DNA from: DAIPHL01 sp036771375
GTDB lineage: Bacteria; Synergistota; Synergistia; Synergistales; Synergistaceae
Length of the DNA stretch: 7,293 nucleotides
Direction: 5' to 3'
Assembly (NCBI GenBank): GCA_036771375.1
Contig: DAIPHL010000114.1
Location: 1 to 7,293 of the forward strand
Below are positions 1 through 6,584 of this stretch, piece after piece (within the stretch, counting starts at the first letter, position 1; each line of letters begins with the position of its first letter). The position numbers and the translations under genes were made by a program. The notes under the pieces are model-generated. The model was not told the DNA's origin. It worked only from the letters and a program-made list of their open reading frames with translations, and did no database searches.

Positions 1-401
1 GGTCGGCGCGGACGCTCGGCGTCGTCCCGGTTTTGCCCGAGAACAAAAACAGCGCGGCGGGGCTGCTCAGGCAGGTGATGGGCTTTCTCGAAAGCGGCTA
101 CAGCGTCCTCATCTTTCCGGAGGGAGAGCGGACACCGGACGGGAAAATGCTCCCGCTCGAAGGAGGCGTCGCCCTGATCGCCCTGAAAACCGGCAGGCCG
201 ATCGTTCCGGTCTGGCTCGAGGGGACCTGGAGAGCCTTCCCTCCGCACTTGAGGTTTCCGCGTCCGTACCGGATCACCCTGACGTTCGGGAAGCCACTCC
301 TCCCCGACGCGCTGCCGAAGGAACTCACGGAGCGTCAGAAACGAGACAGGCTCCTGGCCGATCTCAAGCACTCGCTCGAGACGATGAGAGACGCGGCCTG
401 A
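1..401 (+). CDS. 1-acyl-glycerol-phosphate acyltransferase (PlsC family), 3' part
   Basis: This is the C-terminal part of a lysophosphatidate-type acyltransferase, which moves an acyl chain onto the sn-2 position of lysophosphatidic acid at the inner membrane. The gene is cut by the left edge; the reading frame is open from base 3, so any start inside the window is artificial and the HX4D catalytic motif lies outside. Visible are the family's FPEGxRT block (F-P-E-G-E-R-T, from base 114), which binds the glycerol-phosphate, and the later IVPVWLEGT block (near base 198), matching the conserved V-P-V segment. The tail is a basic helix ending at TGA 399-401. The nitroreductase gene follows after 37 bp, so the two probably share a transcript. 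Family assignment is firm; exact acceptor lipid is inferred. A second, different PlsC-type domain lies in the aas gene of this window. Confidence 0.88.
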   Translation, partial: SARTLGVVPVLPENKNSAAGLLRQVMGFLESGYSVLIFPEGERTPDGKMLPLEGGVALIALKTGRPIVPVWLEGTWRAFPPHLRFPRPYRITLTFGKPLLPDALPKELTERQKRDRLLADLKHSLETMRDAA

Positions 402-438
402 CGAAAGAAGACGAATCGAACGATCGGAGGAATCGCGC

Positions 439-1002
439 ATGAACAGTCTGATAAGCGGCATCATCGAGCGCCGCAGCGTTCGAAAATTCAAACCCGGGAG
501 GGTCTCCGAAGATCTGCTGGGGCTTCTGGTGAAAGCGGCGACCTTCGCCCCGTCCGCCATGAACACGCAGCTTTGGCACTTCACGGTCGTCGAAAACAGG
601 GAGAGGATCGACCGCATCACGGAGGCGCTCCGGTCGGCGTCGACCCACGAAAGCGTCCCGGATTTTCTGTCGAAGATGGTCGCCAAACCGACGTACACGG
701 TCAACTACGGAGCCCCGGTGTTGATCGTCGTCTCCGGCGACCGTTCCCGCTCGACGACGATCAACGACTGCACCCTCGCCGCCGGAAACATCATGCTCGC
801 GGCCCACTCTCTGGGGCTCGGCTCCTGCTGGATCAATCAGCTCAACGTGGTCTGCGACGTCCCGGCCTTTCGGAGGGTATTGACCGAGCTCGGGGTCCCC
901 GAGGAATATGCGGTCTACGCCAGCGTGTGCGTCGGCCACCCGGAAGGACCCCTCCCCGATCCGGCCGAACGCAGAACGGACGTGGTCAATTACGTACGGT
1001 AA
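439..1002 (+). CDS. nitroreductase-family FMN flavoprotein
   Basis: A 187-residue protein of the nitroreductase superfamily: FMN-binding, usually dimeric, NAD(P)H-dependent cytosolic oxidoreductases. The N-terminus has the family signature R-R-S-V-R-K-F (residues 11-17), whose arginines contact the FMN phosphate and ring, and A-P-S-A-M-N-T-Q (37-44) supplies the next flavin contacts. The centre (about 111-133) is the hydrophobic, small-residue-rich dimer helix typical of the fold, and the C-terminus keeps a V-G-H-P-E-G turn (about 166-171) where the family has G-x-P. Length fits the short subclass. The ATG is supported by GGAGG at 426-430, 8 nt upstream. The natural substrate cannot be told from sequence: nitroaromatics, quinones, enones and flavin itself are all possible. 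It ends in TAA and is followed 68 bp later by the phosphoesterase-like gene. Confidence 0.9.
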   Translation: MNSLISGIIERRSVRKFKPGRVSEDLLGLLVKAATFAPSAMNTQLWHFTVVENRERIDRITEALRSASTHESVPDFLSKMVAKPTYTVNYGAPVLIVVSGDRSRSTTINDCTLAAGNIMLAAHSLGLGSCWINQLNVVCDVPAFRRVLTELGVPEEYAVYASVCVGHPEGPLPDPAERRTDVVNYVR

Positions 1003-1070
1003 ACGCGGCGAAGTGATCTTGATTCGGAAAGAGAAGGCACGACGCCCACGGCTTCGAAAGGATACATTCG

Positions 1071-1760
1071 ATGAAACGAAGACCGACTGGACCGGGATCC
1101 TTTCTGCAGAGACTCTGGGAGAGTTTCTCCTCCGACGAACTGAGGCGGTCGATGCACCACACCGTCGACAGAGCCCTCGTCAAGGCCGGCTGGTTACCGG
1201 AGATGATGGACGGTTCCTACAAGATCCTGCACCTGTCGGACACACCGGTCACGATCTACGGCTATCTCGCCCGATTGCTTCGGCGGGTCAGCCCGTCGGT
1301 TCTCGTTCATACCGGAGACCTCGCCGACGACATCAAGATCGGGCTGTATCCGGGTGAGCGGGAGCGCTATCGGAGCGCCGTCAGAAAGCTCTTCGACATC
1401 ATTCAGGCCCCTCGCCGACGGATCATCCTTTCGCTCGGCAACCACGACAGGATGGACCTTCTGCCTCCGATTCCGAGGGAGTGCACCATCTGCGAAGATG
1501 TCATGGACTTCGACCTGTGGGGAGCCGGTTTCCGGATATCGCACTACATCGAACGGATCATGGACGGCCCGGCGGCCAGGTTCAACCTCTACGGGCACAC
1601 CACCGAACCCGGCAGCCACGTCGACGACAAGGAGAGATACTTCCTGAACGGCATCGAACGCATACGGCTGATCGATCCGCATACCGGGGAGATCAAGTCC
1701 CTGTTGTATCCCAGATGTACCGACAACGCGCGGTGCATGAGGACGATGAGACGGCTGTGA
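1071..1760 (+). CDS. metallophosphoesterase-like protein with altered active site
   Basis: A 229-residue protein with the order of motifs of the calcineurin-like metallophosphoesterase fold: beta strand then S-D-T-P (56-59), T-G-D-L-A-D (81-86), L-G-N-H-D (122-126), S-H-Y (157-159) and Y-G-H-T-T (174-178). The usual first motif is D-x-H and the last is G-H-x-H; here the first histidine is proline and the last is threonine, while GDxxD, GNHD and a middle histidine are intact. It may therefore bind fewer metal ions, use other ligands (H183 is close by), or belong to a diverged subfamily. There is no signal peptide; the first 50 residues form a basic, probably helical extension. The end (after about 213) is rich in Arg and Cys. 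AAAGGA at 1057-1062 lies 8 nt before the ATG. The substrate is unknown. Confidence 0.75.
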   Translation: MKRRPTGPGSFLQRLWESFSSDELRRSMHHTVDRALVKAGWLPEMMDGSYKILHLSDTPVTIYGYLARLLRRVSPSVLVHTGDLADDIKIGLYPGERERYRSAVRKLFDIIQAPRRRIILSLGNHDRMDLLPPIPRECTICEDVMDFDLWGAGFRISHYIERIMDGPAARFNLYGHTTEPGSHVDDKERYFLNGIERIRLIDPHTGEIKSLLYPRCTDNARCMRTMRRL

Positions 1761-1762
1761 CC

Positions 1763-1788
1763 GCGTCGGTCTCTGACGCTCGTTTTTT
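1763..1788 (+). terminator. intrinsic terminator after the phosphoesterase-like gene
   Basis: A short stem begins 3 nt after the TGA stop: GCGTCG (1763-1768) pairs with TGACGC (1774-1779) with one G-T wobble around the loop GTCTC. It is followed by TCG and then six T (1783-1788). The stem is short but the T tract is clear, so this probably ends the transcript carrying the upstream + strand genes. Confidence 0.55.
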
Positions 1789-1813
1789 ACCGACAAGGAA
1801 TTTACAATTTACA
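1779..1813 (+). promoter_or_regulatory. possible promoter region with tandem ATTTACA repeat
   Basis: The gap upstream of the 332-residue protein gene is AT-rich and contains ATTTACA twice in tandem (1800-1813). TACAAT at 1803-1808 is a 5/6 match to a -10 box, but no good -35 lies at 16-18 bp upstream; only T-rich sequence overlapping the terminator is there. A promoter is expected here because of the preceding terminator, but the exact boxes are a weak guess. Confidence 0.25.
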
Positions 1814-1850
1814 TGGAAAATCGAAACTGCATGAAGGACGGTGAAGGAGC

Positions 1851-2849
1851 ATGTTGTCCCTGGTTCGGACAGGACCAACCATCATTACCATCAGCGCCAA
1901 GGAATATCCCGGAGAACTGATCGATGCGATCGAAAGCATCGCCTCCTCGCGATTGACCTCCCCCCTGGAGTCGTACAACAACGTCGGCGAGGGAGATACC
2001 CTGATCTTCTTCTCCTCCGAATGCTCGGACGAGGTACAGACCTATCAGACGACGACACGCACCTCGACGATTCTGTGCGGCATCATCAACCGGAACCTGA
2101 CGGACAAGATACACCGGATCCGGGTCACGCCCCCCAATATCGTCATGCGCCTGATCGGTGATTTCGACAGGGCCATAGACCAGATCGCCATCGACTTCAA
2201 GGCACGGGAGGCCATGCGCGAATATTTGATGCAGAATCTCGACGAACGCTCCGTCCTCCTCAACTTCACGTCGGAACCGCTCAACAAGGTCGTCACCGTA
2301 AAGGACTTCTACAAGCGCGCTCTTCTGATCGACAAGCCGTACGGGCAGCTGCTCACCTTCATCCGCGCGAAGGCCCAGGAGTACCTGAGCATCGCCATGG
2401 GCAGCCCGGACTGGAACGAGATGGCGATCACGATCTTCGACGCGATGGATCAGTTCAACCTCCACTACCAACGCCTGATCACGGTCTTGCAGGGGCTGGA
2501 CATCGCGATCGTCACCGGGGAGAGCTGGGAACCGGAGTACACCATCGCGATGTTGAAGTCCGAGGTCTACCAGGTGCGCATCATCACCCCCCTCCCCCCG
2601 CAGGAGATCAAACGCATGGCGATGGCGCTGGAGTACGACGACGAAGGCAGACGCGTGGTCGACTTCGACGTGTACTACAAGAAAAAGAAGATCAGCTGGT
2701 CGAGCGAGAAAACCGCCGGAGGAATCTCCCGCCCGGATATCGGGGTCAAACACAGGAGGAGGCTTCTGTCCAAACTTCCGCCCGAAGCCAAGGCCGTCTT
2801 CCTCAAGATGGACGAACAGATCGACAAGAGCGGTCCGCGGAAGAGATAG
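1851..2849 (+). CDS. uncharacterised 332-residue cytosolic protein
   Basis: I do not recognise this protein. It has no signal peptide and no membrane segment. The N-terminus (about 9-56) looks like alternating strands and a helix, ending in a hydrophobic strand before F-S-S-E-C-S-D (54-60). The middle (about 98-220) is rich in amphipathic helix with many charged residues. Near the C-terminus there is a lysine run K-K-K-K (277-280) and a basic, probably flexible tail ending in P-R-K-R, which could contact nucleic acid or an acidic partner; that is inference. Only two cysteines (59, 76) are present. The gene stands alone between a terminator and the ilvA promoter. The start is slightly uncertain: AAGGAG (1844-1849) is only 1 nt before ATG 1851, whereas TTG at 1854 would be 4 nt away; an in-frame TGA at 1842-1844 rules out a longer protein. 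Codon use is like its neighbours. Confidence 0.82.
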   Translation: MLSLVRTGPTIITISAKEYPGELIDAIESIASSRLTSPLESYNNVGEGDTLIFFSSECSDEVQTYQTTTRTSTILCGIINRNLTDKIHRIRVTPPNIVMRLIGDFDRAIDQIAIDFKAREAMREYLMQNLDERSVLLNFTSEPLNKVVTVKDFYKRALLIDKPYGQLLTFIRAKAQEYLSIAMGSPDWNEMAITIFDAMDQFNLHYQRLITVLQGLDIAIVTGESWEPEYTIAMLKSEVYQVRIITPLPPQEIKRMAMALEYDDEGRRVVDFDVYYKKKKISWSSEKTAGGISRPDIGVKHRRRLLSKLPPEAKAVFLKMDEQIDKSGPRKR

Positions 2850-2860
2850 CCGGACGAAAA

Positions 2861-2889
2861 TTGCAAAAACACCGGGGCTGAATTATAAT
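2861..2889 (+). promoter_or_regulatory. sigma-70-type promoter of ilvA
   Basis: TTGCAA (2861-2866, 4/6 to the -35 consensus) and a perfect TATAAT (2884-2889) are separated by exactly 17 bp. It lies just after the stop of the upstream gene. Transcription would begin near 2896, leaving a leader of about 68 nt before the ilvA ATG. Confidence 0.75.
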
Positions 2890-2963
2890 GCGTTTTTATG
2901 ATTTATCCGTTTTGCCGTCGATGAACCGCGCGGACAACGGACCGATGGAGGCAAGGATCTCTC

Positions 2964-4265
2964 ATGACGCAGAAAAAATCATCCGTCGCGGCGGGTGCCG
3001 GACGCCCCGACGTCGACGCCTACAGGCCACAGCTCAGCGACATACAGAGGGCAAAACAGAGAATCGGCAGCGTCGTCATACAGACGCCGCTCTCGGACAA
3101 CGTCCCCCTCTCGGAGCGATACGAGGCCGACATCTGGCTGAAACGCGAGGATCTTCAGATCATTCGCTCCTATAAAATACGGGGTGCTTACAACAAGATA
3201 TCGAACCTCTCCAAAGAAGAGCTCGACCGTGGCGTCGTCTGCGCCAGCGCCGGAAACCACGCACAGGGCGTGGCGTTTGCCTGCAGCAGGATCGGCATAC
3301 GGGCCACCATCTTCATGCCGAAGCCGACGCCGAAGCAGAAGATCAAACAGGTGACCATGCTCGGGCGAGACAGCGTCGATATCATCCTGACCGGCGACAC
3401 CTACGACGACTCCAGCAAGGAGGCGAAGGAGTTCTGCGCCTCGCGCAACGCCTGCTTCATCCATCCCTTCGACGACCCCATGATCATCGAAGGACAGGGG
3501 ACCGTCGGGCTCGATATCCTGAACGATACGAAAAAACCGATCGACTACCTGTTGCTTCCGGTGGGGGGCGGAGGACTTGCGGCGGGCGTCTCGAGCGTCT
3601 TTCGCGCGATAAGCCCGGAGACCAAGATCATCGGCGTCGAAGCGGCCGGCGCTCCGTCGATGAAACGCTCCTTCGAGGCGGGACACATCGTCACCCTGGA
3701 GGAGATGGACACCTTCGCCGACGGCATCGCCGTTCGCACCCCGGGCGAGATCACCTTCCGCATCTGCAGGGAACAGCTGGACGACATCGTCGTCGTGCCC
3801 GAGGGCAGGATCTGCTCCACGATCCTGGAGCTGTACAACGAAAGCGCGATCGTCGTGGAACCCGCCGGCGCGGCCTCCATCGCCGCCCTCCCCTTTCTCG
3901 GGGATGCGATCAAGGGCAAAAGCGTCGTCTGTGTGGTCAGCGGCAGCAACAACGACATAACCCGCATGGAGGAGATCAAGGAGCGCTCCATGCTCTACGA
4001 AGGGCTCAAACACTATTTCATCGTCCGCTTCCCACAACGGGCCGGCGCGCTGCGCGAATTTCTGGAAAACGCCCTGGGCCCGAACGATGACATCACCCTC
4101 TTCCAGTACGCCAAGAAGAACGCCCGCGAAAAGGGACCGGCGGTCGTCGGCATCGAGGTACGCTCTCCCGAGGACTTCGAACCGCTTCTCGTCCGCATGA
4201 AAGAACGCAACATCGTCTACGAATACATCAACGACAAACCGGACCTGCTTCGGCTGATCATATGA
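2964..4265 (+). CDS. ilvA: threonine ammonia-lyase (threonine deaminase), biosynthetic
   Basis: A 433-residue PLP enzyme that deaminates L-threonine to 2-oxobutanoate, the first committed step to isoleucine, in the cytosol. The catalytic domain shows S-Y-K-I-R-G-A-Y (69-76) with Schiff-base lysine K71, S-A-G-N-H-A-Q-G (95-102), the phosphate-binding G-G-G-G-L-A-A-G (201-208) and S-G-S-N-N-D (326-331). Residues from about 349 form one ACT-like regulatory domain starting K-H-Y-F-I-V-R-F-P-Q-R, closely resembling the C-terminus of the Bacillus subtilis-type IlvA (about 420 residues) and unlike the longer E. coli enzyme with two such subdomains. The regulatory domain implies allosteric control, probably by isoleucine, and argues for a biosynthetic rather than catabolic enzyme. 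The ATG is preceded by AAGGA (2953-2957) at 6 nt. It is transcribed alone from the promoter at 2861-2889 and converges on aas. The first 20 residues are a poorly conserved extension. Confidence 0.95.
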   Translation: MTQKKSSVAAGAGRPDVDAYRPQLSDIQRAKQRIGSVVIQTPLSDNVPLSERYEADIWLKREDLQIIRSYKIRGAYNKISNLSKEELDRGVVCASAGNHAQGVAFACSRIGIRATIFMPKPTPKQKIKQVTMLGRDSVDIILTGDTYDDSSKEAKEFCASRNACFIHPFDDPMIIEGQGTVGLDILNDTKKPIDYLLLPVGGGGLAAGVSSVFRAISPETKIIGVEAAGAPSMKRSFEAGHIVTLEEMDTFADGIAVRTPGEITFRICREQLDDIVVVPEGRICSTILELYNESAIVVEPAGAASIAALPFLGDAIKGKSVVCVVSGSNNDITRMEEIKERSMLYEGLKHYFIVRFPQRAGALREFLENALGPNDDITLFQYAKKNAREKGPAVVGIEVRSPEDFEPLLVRMKERNIVYEYINDKPDLLRLII

Positions 4266-4267
4266 GC

Positions 4268-4294
4268 CGGGCCCGCGGGATCTCCCCGCGCCCG
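4268..4294 (+). terminator. GC-rich hairpin between convergent ilvA and aas
   Basis: Two bases after the ilvA stop, CGGG (4268-4271) and CGCGGG (4274-4279) pair with CCCGCG (4285-4290) and CCCG (4291-4294), giving a 10-bp stem with a 2-nt CC bulge and a 5-nt loop. There is no T tract on either side, so it is terminator-like at best; it could also block RNA decay from the 3' end. The rest of the gap to 4367 shows nothing further that I can support. Confidence 0.4.
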
Positions 4295-4367
4295 ACCCAG
4301 AGGACACGTCGCATTCCGGCCGTACGGGAGATGGCCGCAGGTCGGTGCTCGTACCGCGGAGATTTCT

Positions 4368-6497
4368 TCACGCCTCCGCGGCGATCTTTGCCGCCGCCTG
4401 GTAATCCGTCTTTCCGACGCCGATCTTCGGAAGAGAGGGCACGTGGAGTATCTTCTTGGGCAGAGCGAGTTCGGGCAGGCCCTTTGCGATCATCATCCGG
4501 CGCAGCTCTTCCCTGTCGGGGGACTCCCGTTCGGTCAGAAGCGCCACGATCTCTCCCCGGCTTTCGTCGGAGAGGCCGACTACGGCGTGGAGGGAATCGG
4601 GCCATATCTCCTGGACGACCTCCTCGATATGCGTCAGCGAGACCATCTCCCCGCCGATCTTGGCAAATCGTTTCGCCCGTCCCCGGATGAAGATGAAACC
4701 GTCGTCGTCCATCGTGACGATGTCTCCGGTGTCGTAACCGTCCGGGCCGGGTGATTGTACGCTCCCGTCCGCCCGGAGATACCCCTTCATGATGTTGGGT
4801 CCATCTACGATCAGTCTGCCGGCGCCCGTCACCCCCTCGATCGGCCCGAGGCGGCACGCCATGCCCGGGAGAAGTCTGCCCACCGAGCCGAAGCGATAGT
4901 GCCCCATCGTATTGACTCCGACGACGGGGGAGGCCTCGGTCACACCGTATCCCTCCAGAATTCGTATGCCGAACTTCTCGCTCCATAGTCTGGCGGTATT
5001 CTCCTTCAGCTTGTCGCCCCCGCAGACGACGTACCGCATCTCGGAGAAATCGAGCGGATCACCGCTTTTCGCGTAGTTGTACAAAAAAGCGTTCGTCCCG
5101 AGCAGCACCGTTCCCTTTGCGATCCGCGAATAGCGGGGGATTTTCTTGTAGTGCAGCGGCGTCGGATAAAAGGCGATCGTCATGCAGGCCGAAAAGGACA
5201 TAAAAGCGCCGATGCAAAGCCCGAAGGAGTGGAACATCGGCATGATGTGCACCATGACGTCGCTCATGAAGAAGTCGAGCACCGTCCGGGCCTGCGCGAT
5301 GTTGGCCTGGATGTTGAGGTGCGTCAGGGCGACCGCCTTCGGCGTTCCCTCCGAACCGGACGTGAAGAGCACCACGGCGATCTTCTCCGCCGCCCTCTTC
5401 GGCTCGGGAGTCCGGGCGGCGAGGCGGGAGGAGAGAAGACATCGGATCTTTTCGAGCGCCGAGAGGCTCCCGACGAGCTCTTCCAGATAGAGAATTTCAA
5501 GCCCCTCCCCTTGAAGCGATTCGACCAGCGAGGCAAACTTCCCCTCCTCGACGAAGCGGGCGGACGTCACGATCTTTCCGACCTTTGCGACCGCACAGGC
5601 CGCGACGATCAAGCGCGCTCCCATGGAATAGTTGATCATGCAGGGTTCCCTGCCGCCGTGCTGCGCCGCGAGGACGAGTGCAAGCGTCGCGGAGGTGTTG
5701 GGGAGCATGATCCCGACTCGTTCGCCTGGGTTCGATCTCTTTCGAAGAATCGACTCCATCACGAAAAGGCGGGTGAAAAAGCCGTTCAGATCGAGGGTCG
5801 TACCGTCCGGCTCGATCGCGAGGACGAAACGCCCTCCGAGAAGACGGCGCCGATTCACGAGGGTGTCGAAGAGAGGTTCCCGATCCCAGATCGTCTCCAT
5901 CATGAAATCCTTCATGATTCCTTCCATGGCGAGCGTCGCAAGACGCCTTCGCTCCCGGAAGTCCTTCGCGTCGCTTTCGACCCTCCGGGCCCTCCCGGAG
6001 ACGAGCGTCACCTGCGGCGCGAACAGACGGGGCAGGCGGCCGGCTGTGCGGGAAAAGCGGGAGTACTGCATCCCCATCGCTCTTGCAGGCACGACCAGGG
6101 CACCGCTTCTGTCGGCGGTCGTGACGACGGCCTCGCTCAGCTTGGCCAGGATCCCGTTCGTGGTGGGCTCCTCCTCGGGAAAGAGGATCACGAAGCGCCT
6201 TTTCTTCCAGAGTTCATCCAACTCCTTCAGCGCGAACGGATCCGACAGATCCATGACGACGTGCTCGACGCAGCCCTTGAAAAGCGCAAACCACCTCGTG
6301 GCCGCGAGCGCGGGGGAGACGACGAGAAGTGGTTCGCCAGGCACAAAGAGCGCAAAGAGCACCGGGTCCATGAAGGAAACGTGATGAGGACAGAGCATGA
6401 CCTTTTCTCCGGTACCAAGTGCTTCCTCCAGACTGGCAAGGCGAAACTTCATCCTGTATATCAACTTCAAAGTGCCCTTCAAAAAACACTTCCACAT
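4368..6497 (-). CDS. aas: bifunctional acylglycerophosphoethanolamine acyltransferase / acyl-ACP synthetase
   Basis: A 709-residue two-domain protein closely resembling E. coli Aas (719 residues), which re-acylates lysophosphatidylethanolamine at the inner membrane using acyl-ACP that it makes from free fatty acid and ATP. The N-terminal PlsC-type domain (to about 210) has H-H-V-S-F-M-D (38-44; HX4D = H39, D44), but the next motif reads F-P-E-E-E-P (106-111) where Aas has F-P-E-G-R-I. The C-terminal AMP-forming ligase domain is complete: F-T-S-G-S-E-G-T-P-K (378-387), E-G-Y-G-V-T-E (515-521), Y-D-T-G-D (588-592), R-A-K-R-F-A-K-I-G-G-E (607-617) and the catalytic lysine in V-G-K-T-D (K696). 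I chose ATG 6497-6495 because GAGGTG (6509-6504) sits 6 nt upstream; ATG 6503-6501 is too close to it. It diverges from the selenoprotein gene. Confidence 0.92.
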   Translation of the reverse strand: MWKCFLKGTLKLIYRMKFRLASLEEALGTGEKVMLCPHHVSFMDPVLFALFVPGEPLLVVSPALAATRWFALFKGCVEHVVMDLSDPFALKELDELWKKRRFVILFPEEEPTTNGILAKLSEAVVTTADRSGALVVPARAMGMQYSRFSRTAGRLPRLFAPQVTLVSGRARRVESDAKDFRERRRLATLAMEGIMKDFMMETIWDREPLFDTLVNRRRLLGGRFVLAIEPDGTTLDLNGFFTRLFVMESILRKRSNPGERVGIMLPNTSATLALVLAAQHGGREPCMINYSMGARLIVAACAVAKVGKIVTSARFVEEGKFASLVESLQGEGLEILYLEELVGSLSALEKIRCLLSSRLAARTPEPKRAAEKIAVVLFTSGSEGTPKAVALTHLNIQANIAQARTVLDFFMSDVMVHIMPMFHSFGLCIGAFMSFSACMTIAFYPTPLHYKKIPRYSRIAKGTVLLGTNAFLYNYAKSGDPLDFSEMRYVVCGGDKLKENTARLWSEKFGIRILEGYGVTEASPVVGVNTMGHYRFGSVGRLLPGMACRLGPIEGVTGAGRLIVDGPNIMKGYLRADGSVQSPGPDGYDTGDIVTMDDDGFIFIRGRAKRFAKIGGEMVSLTHIEEVVQEIWPDSLHAVVGLSDESRGEIVALLTERESPDREELRRMMIAKGLPELALPKKILHVPSLPKIGVGKTDYQAAAKIAAEA

Positions 6498-6521
6498 CCG
6501 CATCACCTCATACTTTGCCGA

Positions 6522-6550
6522 TTCGCGAAGTTTTCTGCATTCGATATAAT
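6522..6550 (+). promoter_or_regulatory. candidate promoter of the selenoprotein gene
   Basis: A perfect TATAAT (6545-6550) lies 29 bp before the GTG start, in the AT-rich gap between two divergent genes. The -35 position at 17 bp (TTCGCG, 6522-6527) is poor, so the promoter may be weak or activator-dependent. A second, weaker -10-like GATAAT is at 6553-6558. Confidence 0.4.
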
Positions 6551-6553
6551 GAG

Positions 6554-6584
6554 ATAATAACATAGGGAAGTATGTACATGTGAA
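6554..6584 (-). promoter_or_regulatory. candidate promoter of aas
   Basis: Read on the - strand, TTCACA (6584-6579, 5/6 to the -35 consensus) and TATTAT (6559-6554, 5/6 to the -10 consensus) are separated by 19 bp, slightly long. The -35 would overlap the GTG start of the divergent gene. An 8-bp palindrome ATGTACAT (6572-6579) lies in the spacer. Confidence 0.3.

Noticed and set aside
1809..2753. 314-residue open frame on the - strand across the uncharacterised gene
   Set aside because: The + strand frame has a ribosome site, a plausible soluble protein composition and fits the gene order; the - strand frame is biased in composition as other shadows here.
2890..2963. T-box or other riboswitch before ilvA
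   Set aside because: The leader is only about 68 nt, has no T-box sequence and no terminator/antiterminator pair.
2979..4307. 442-residue open frame on the - strand across ilvA
   Set aside because: Antisense to a certain gene; composition is Asp/Gly/Arg/Val-rich as expected from a GC-rich shadow frame, with no recognisable motif.
5151..6557. 468-residue open frame on the + strand across aas
   Set aside because: Antisense shadow of aas, full of His/Arg/Glu/Asp from the complement of its codons; no family signature or ribosome site.
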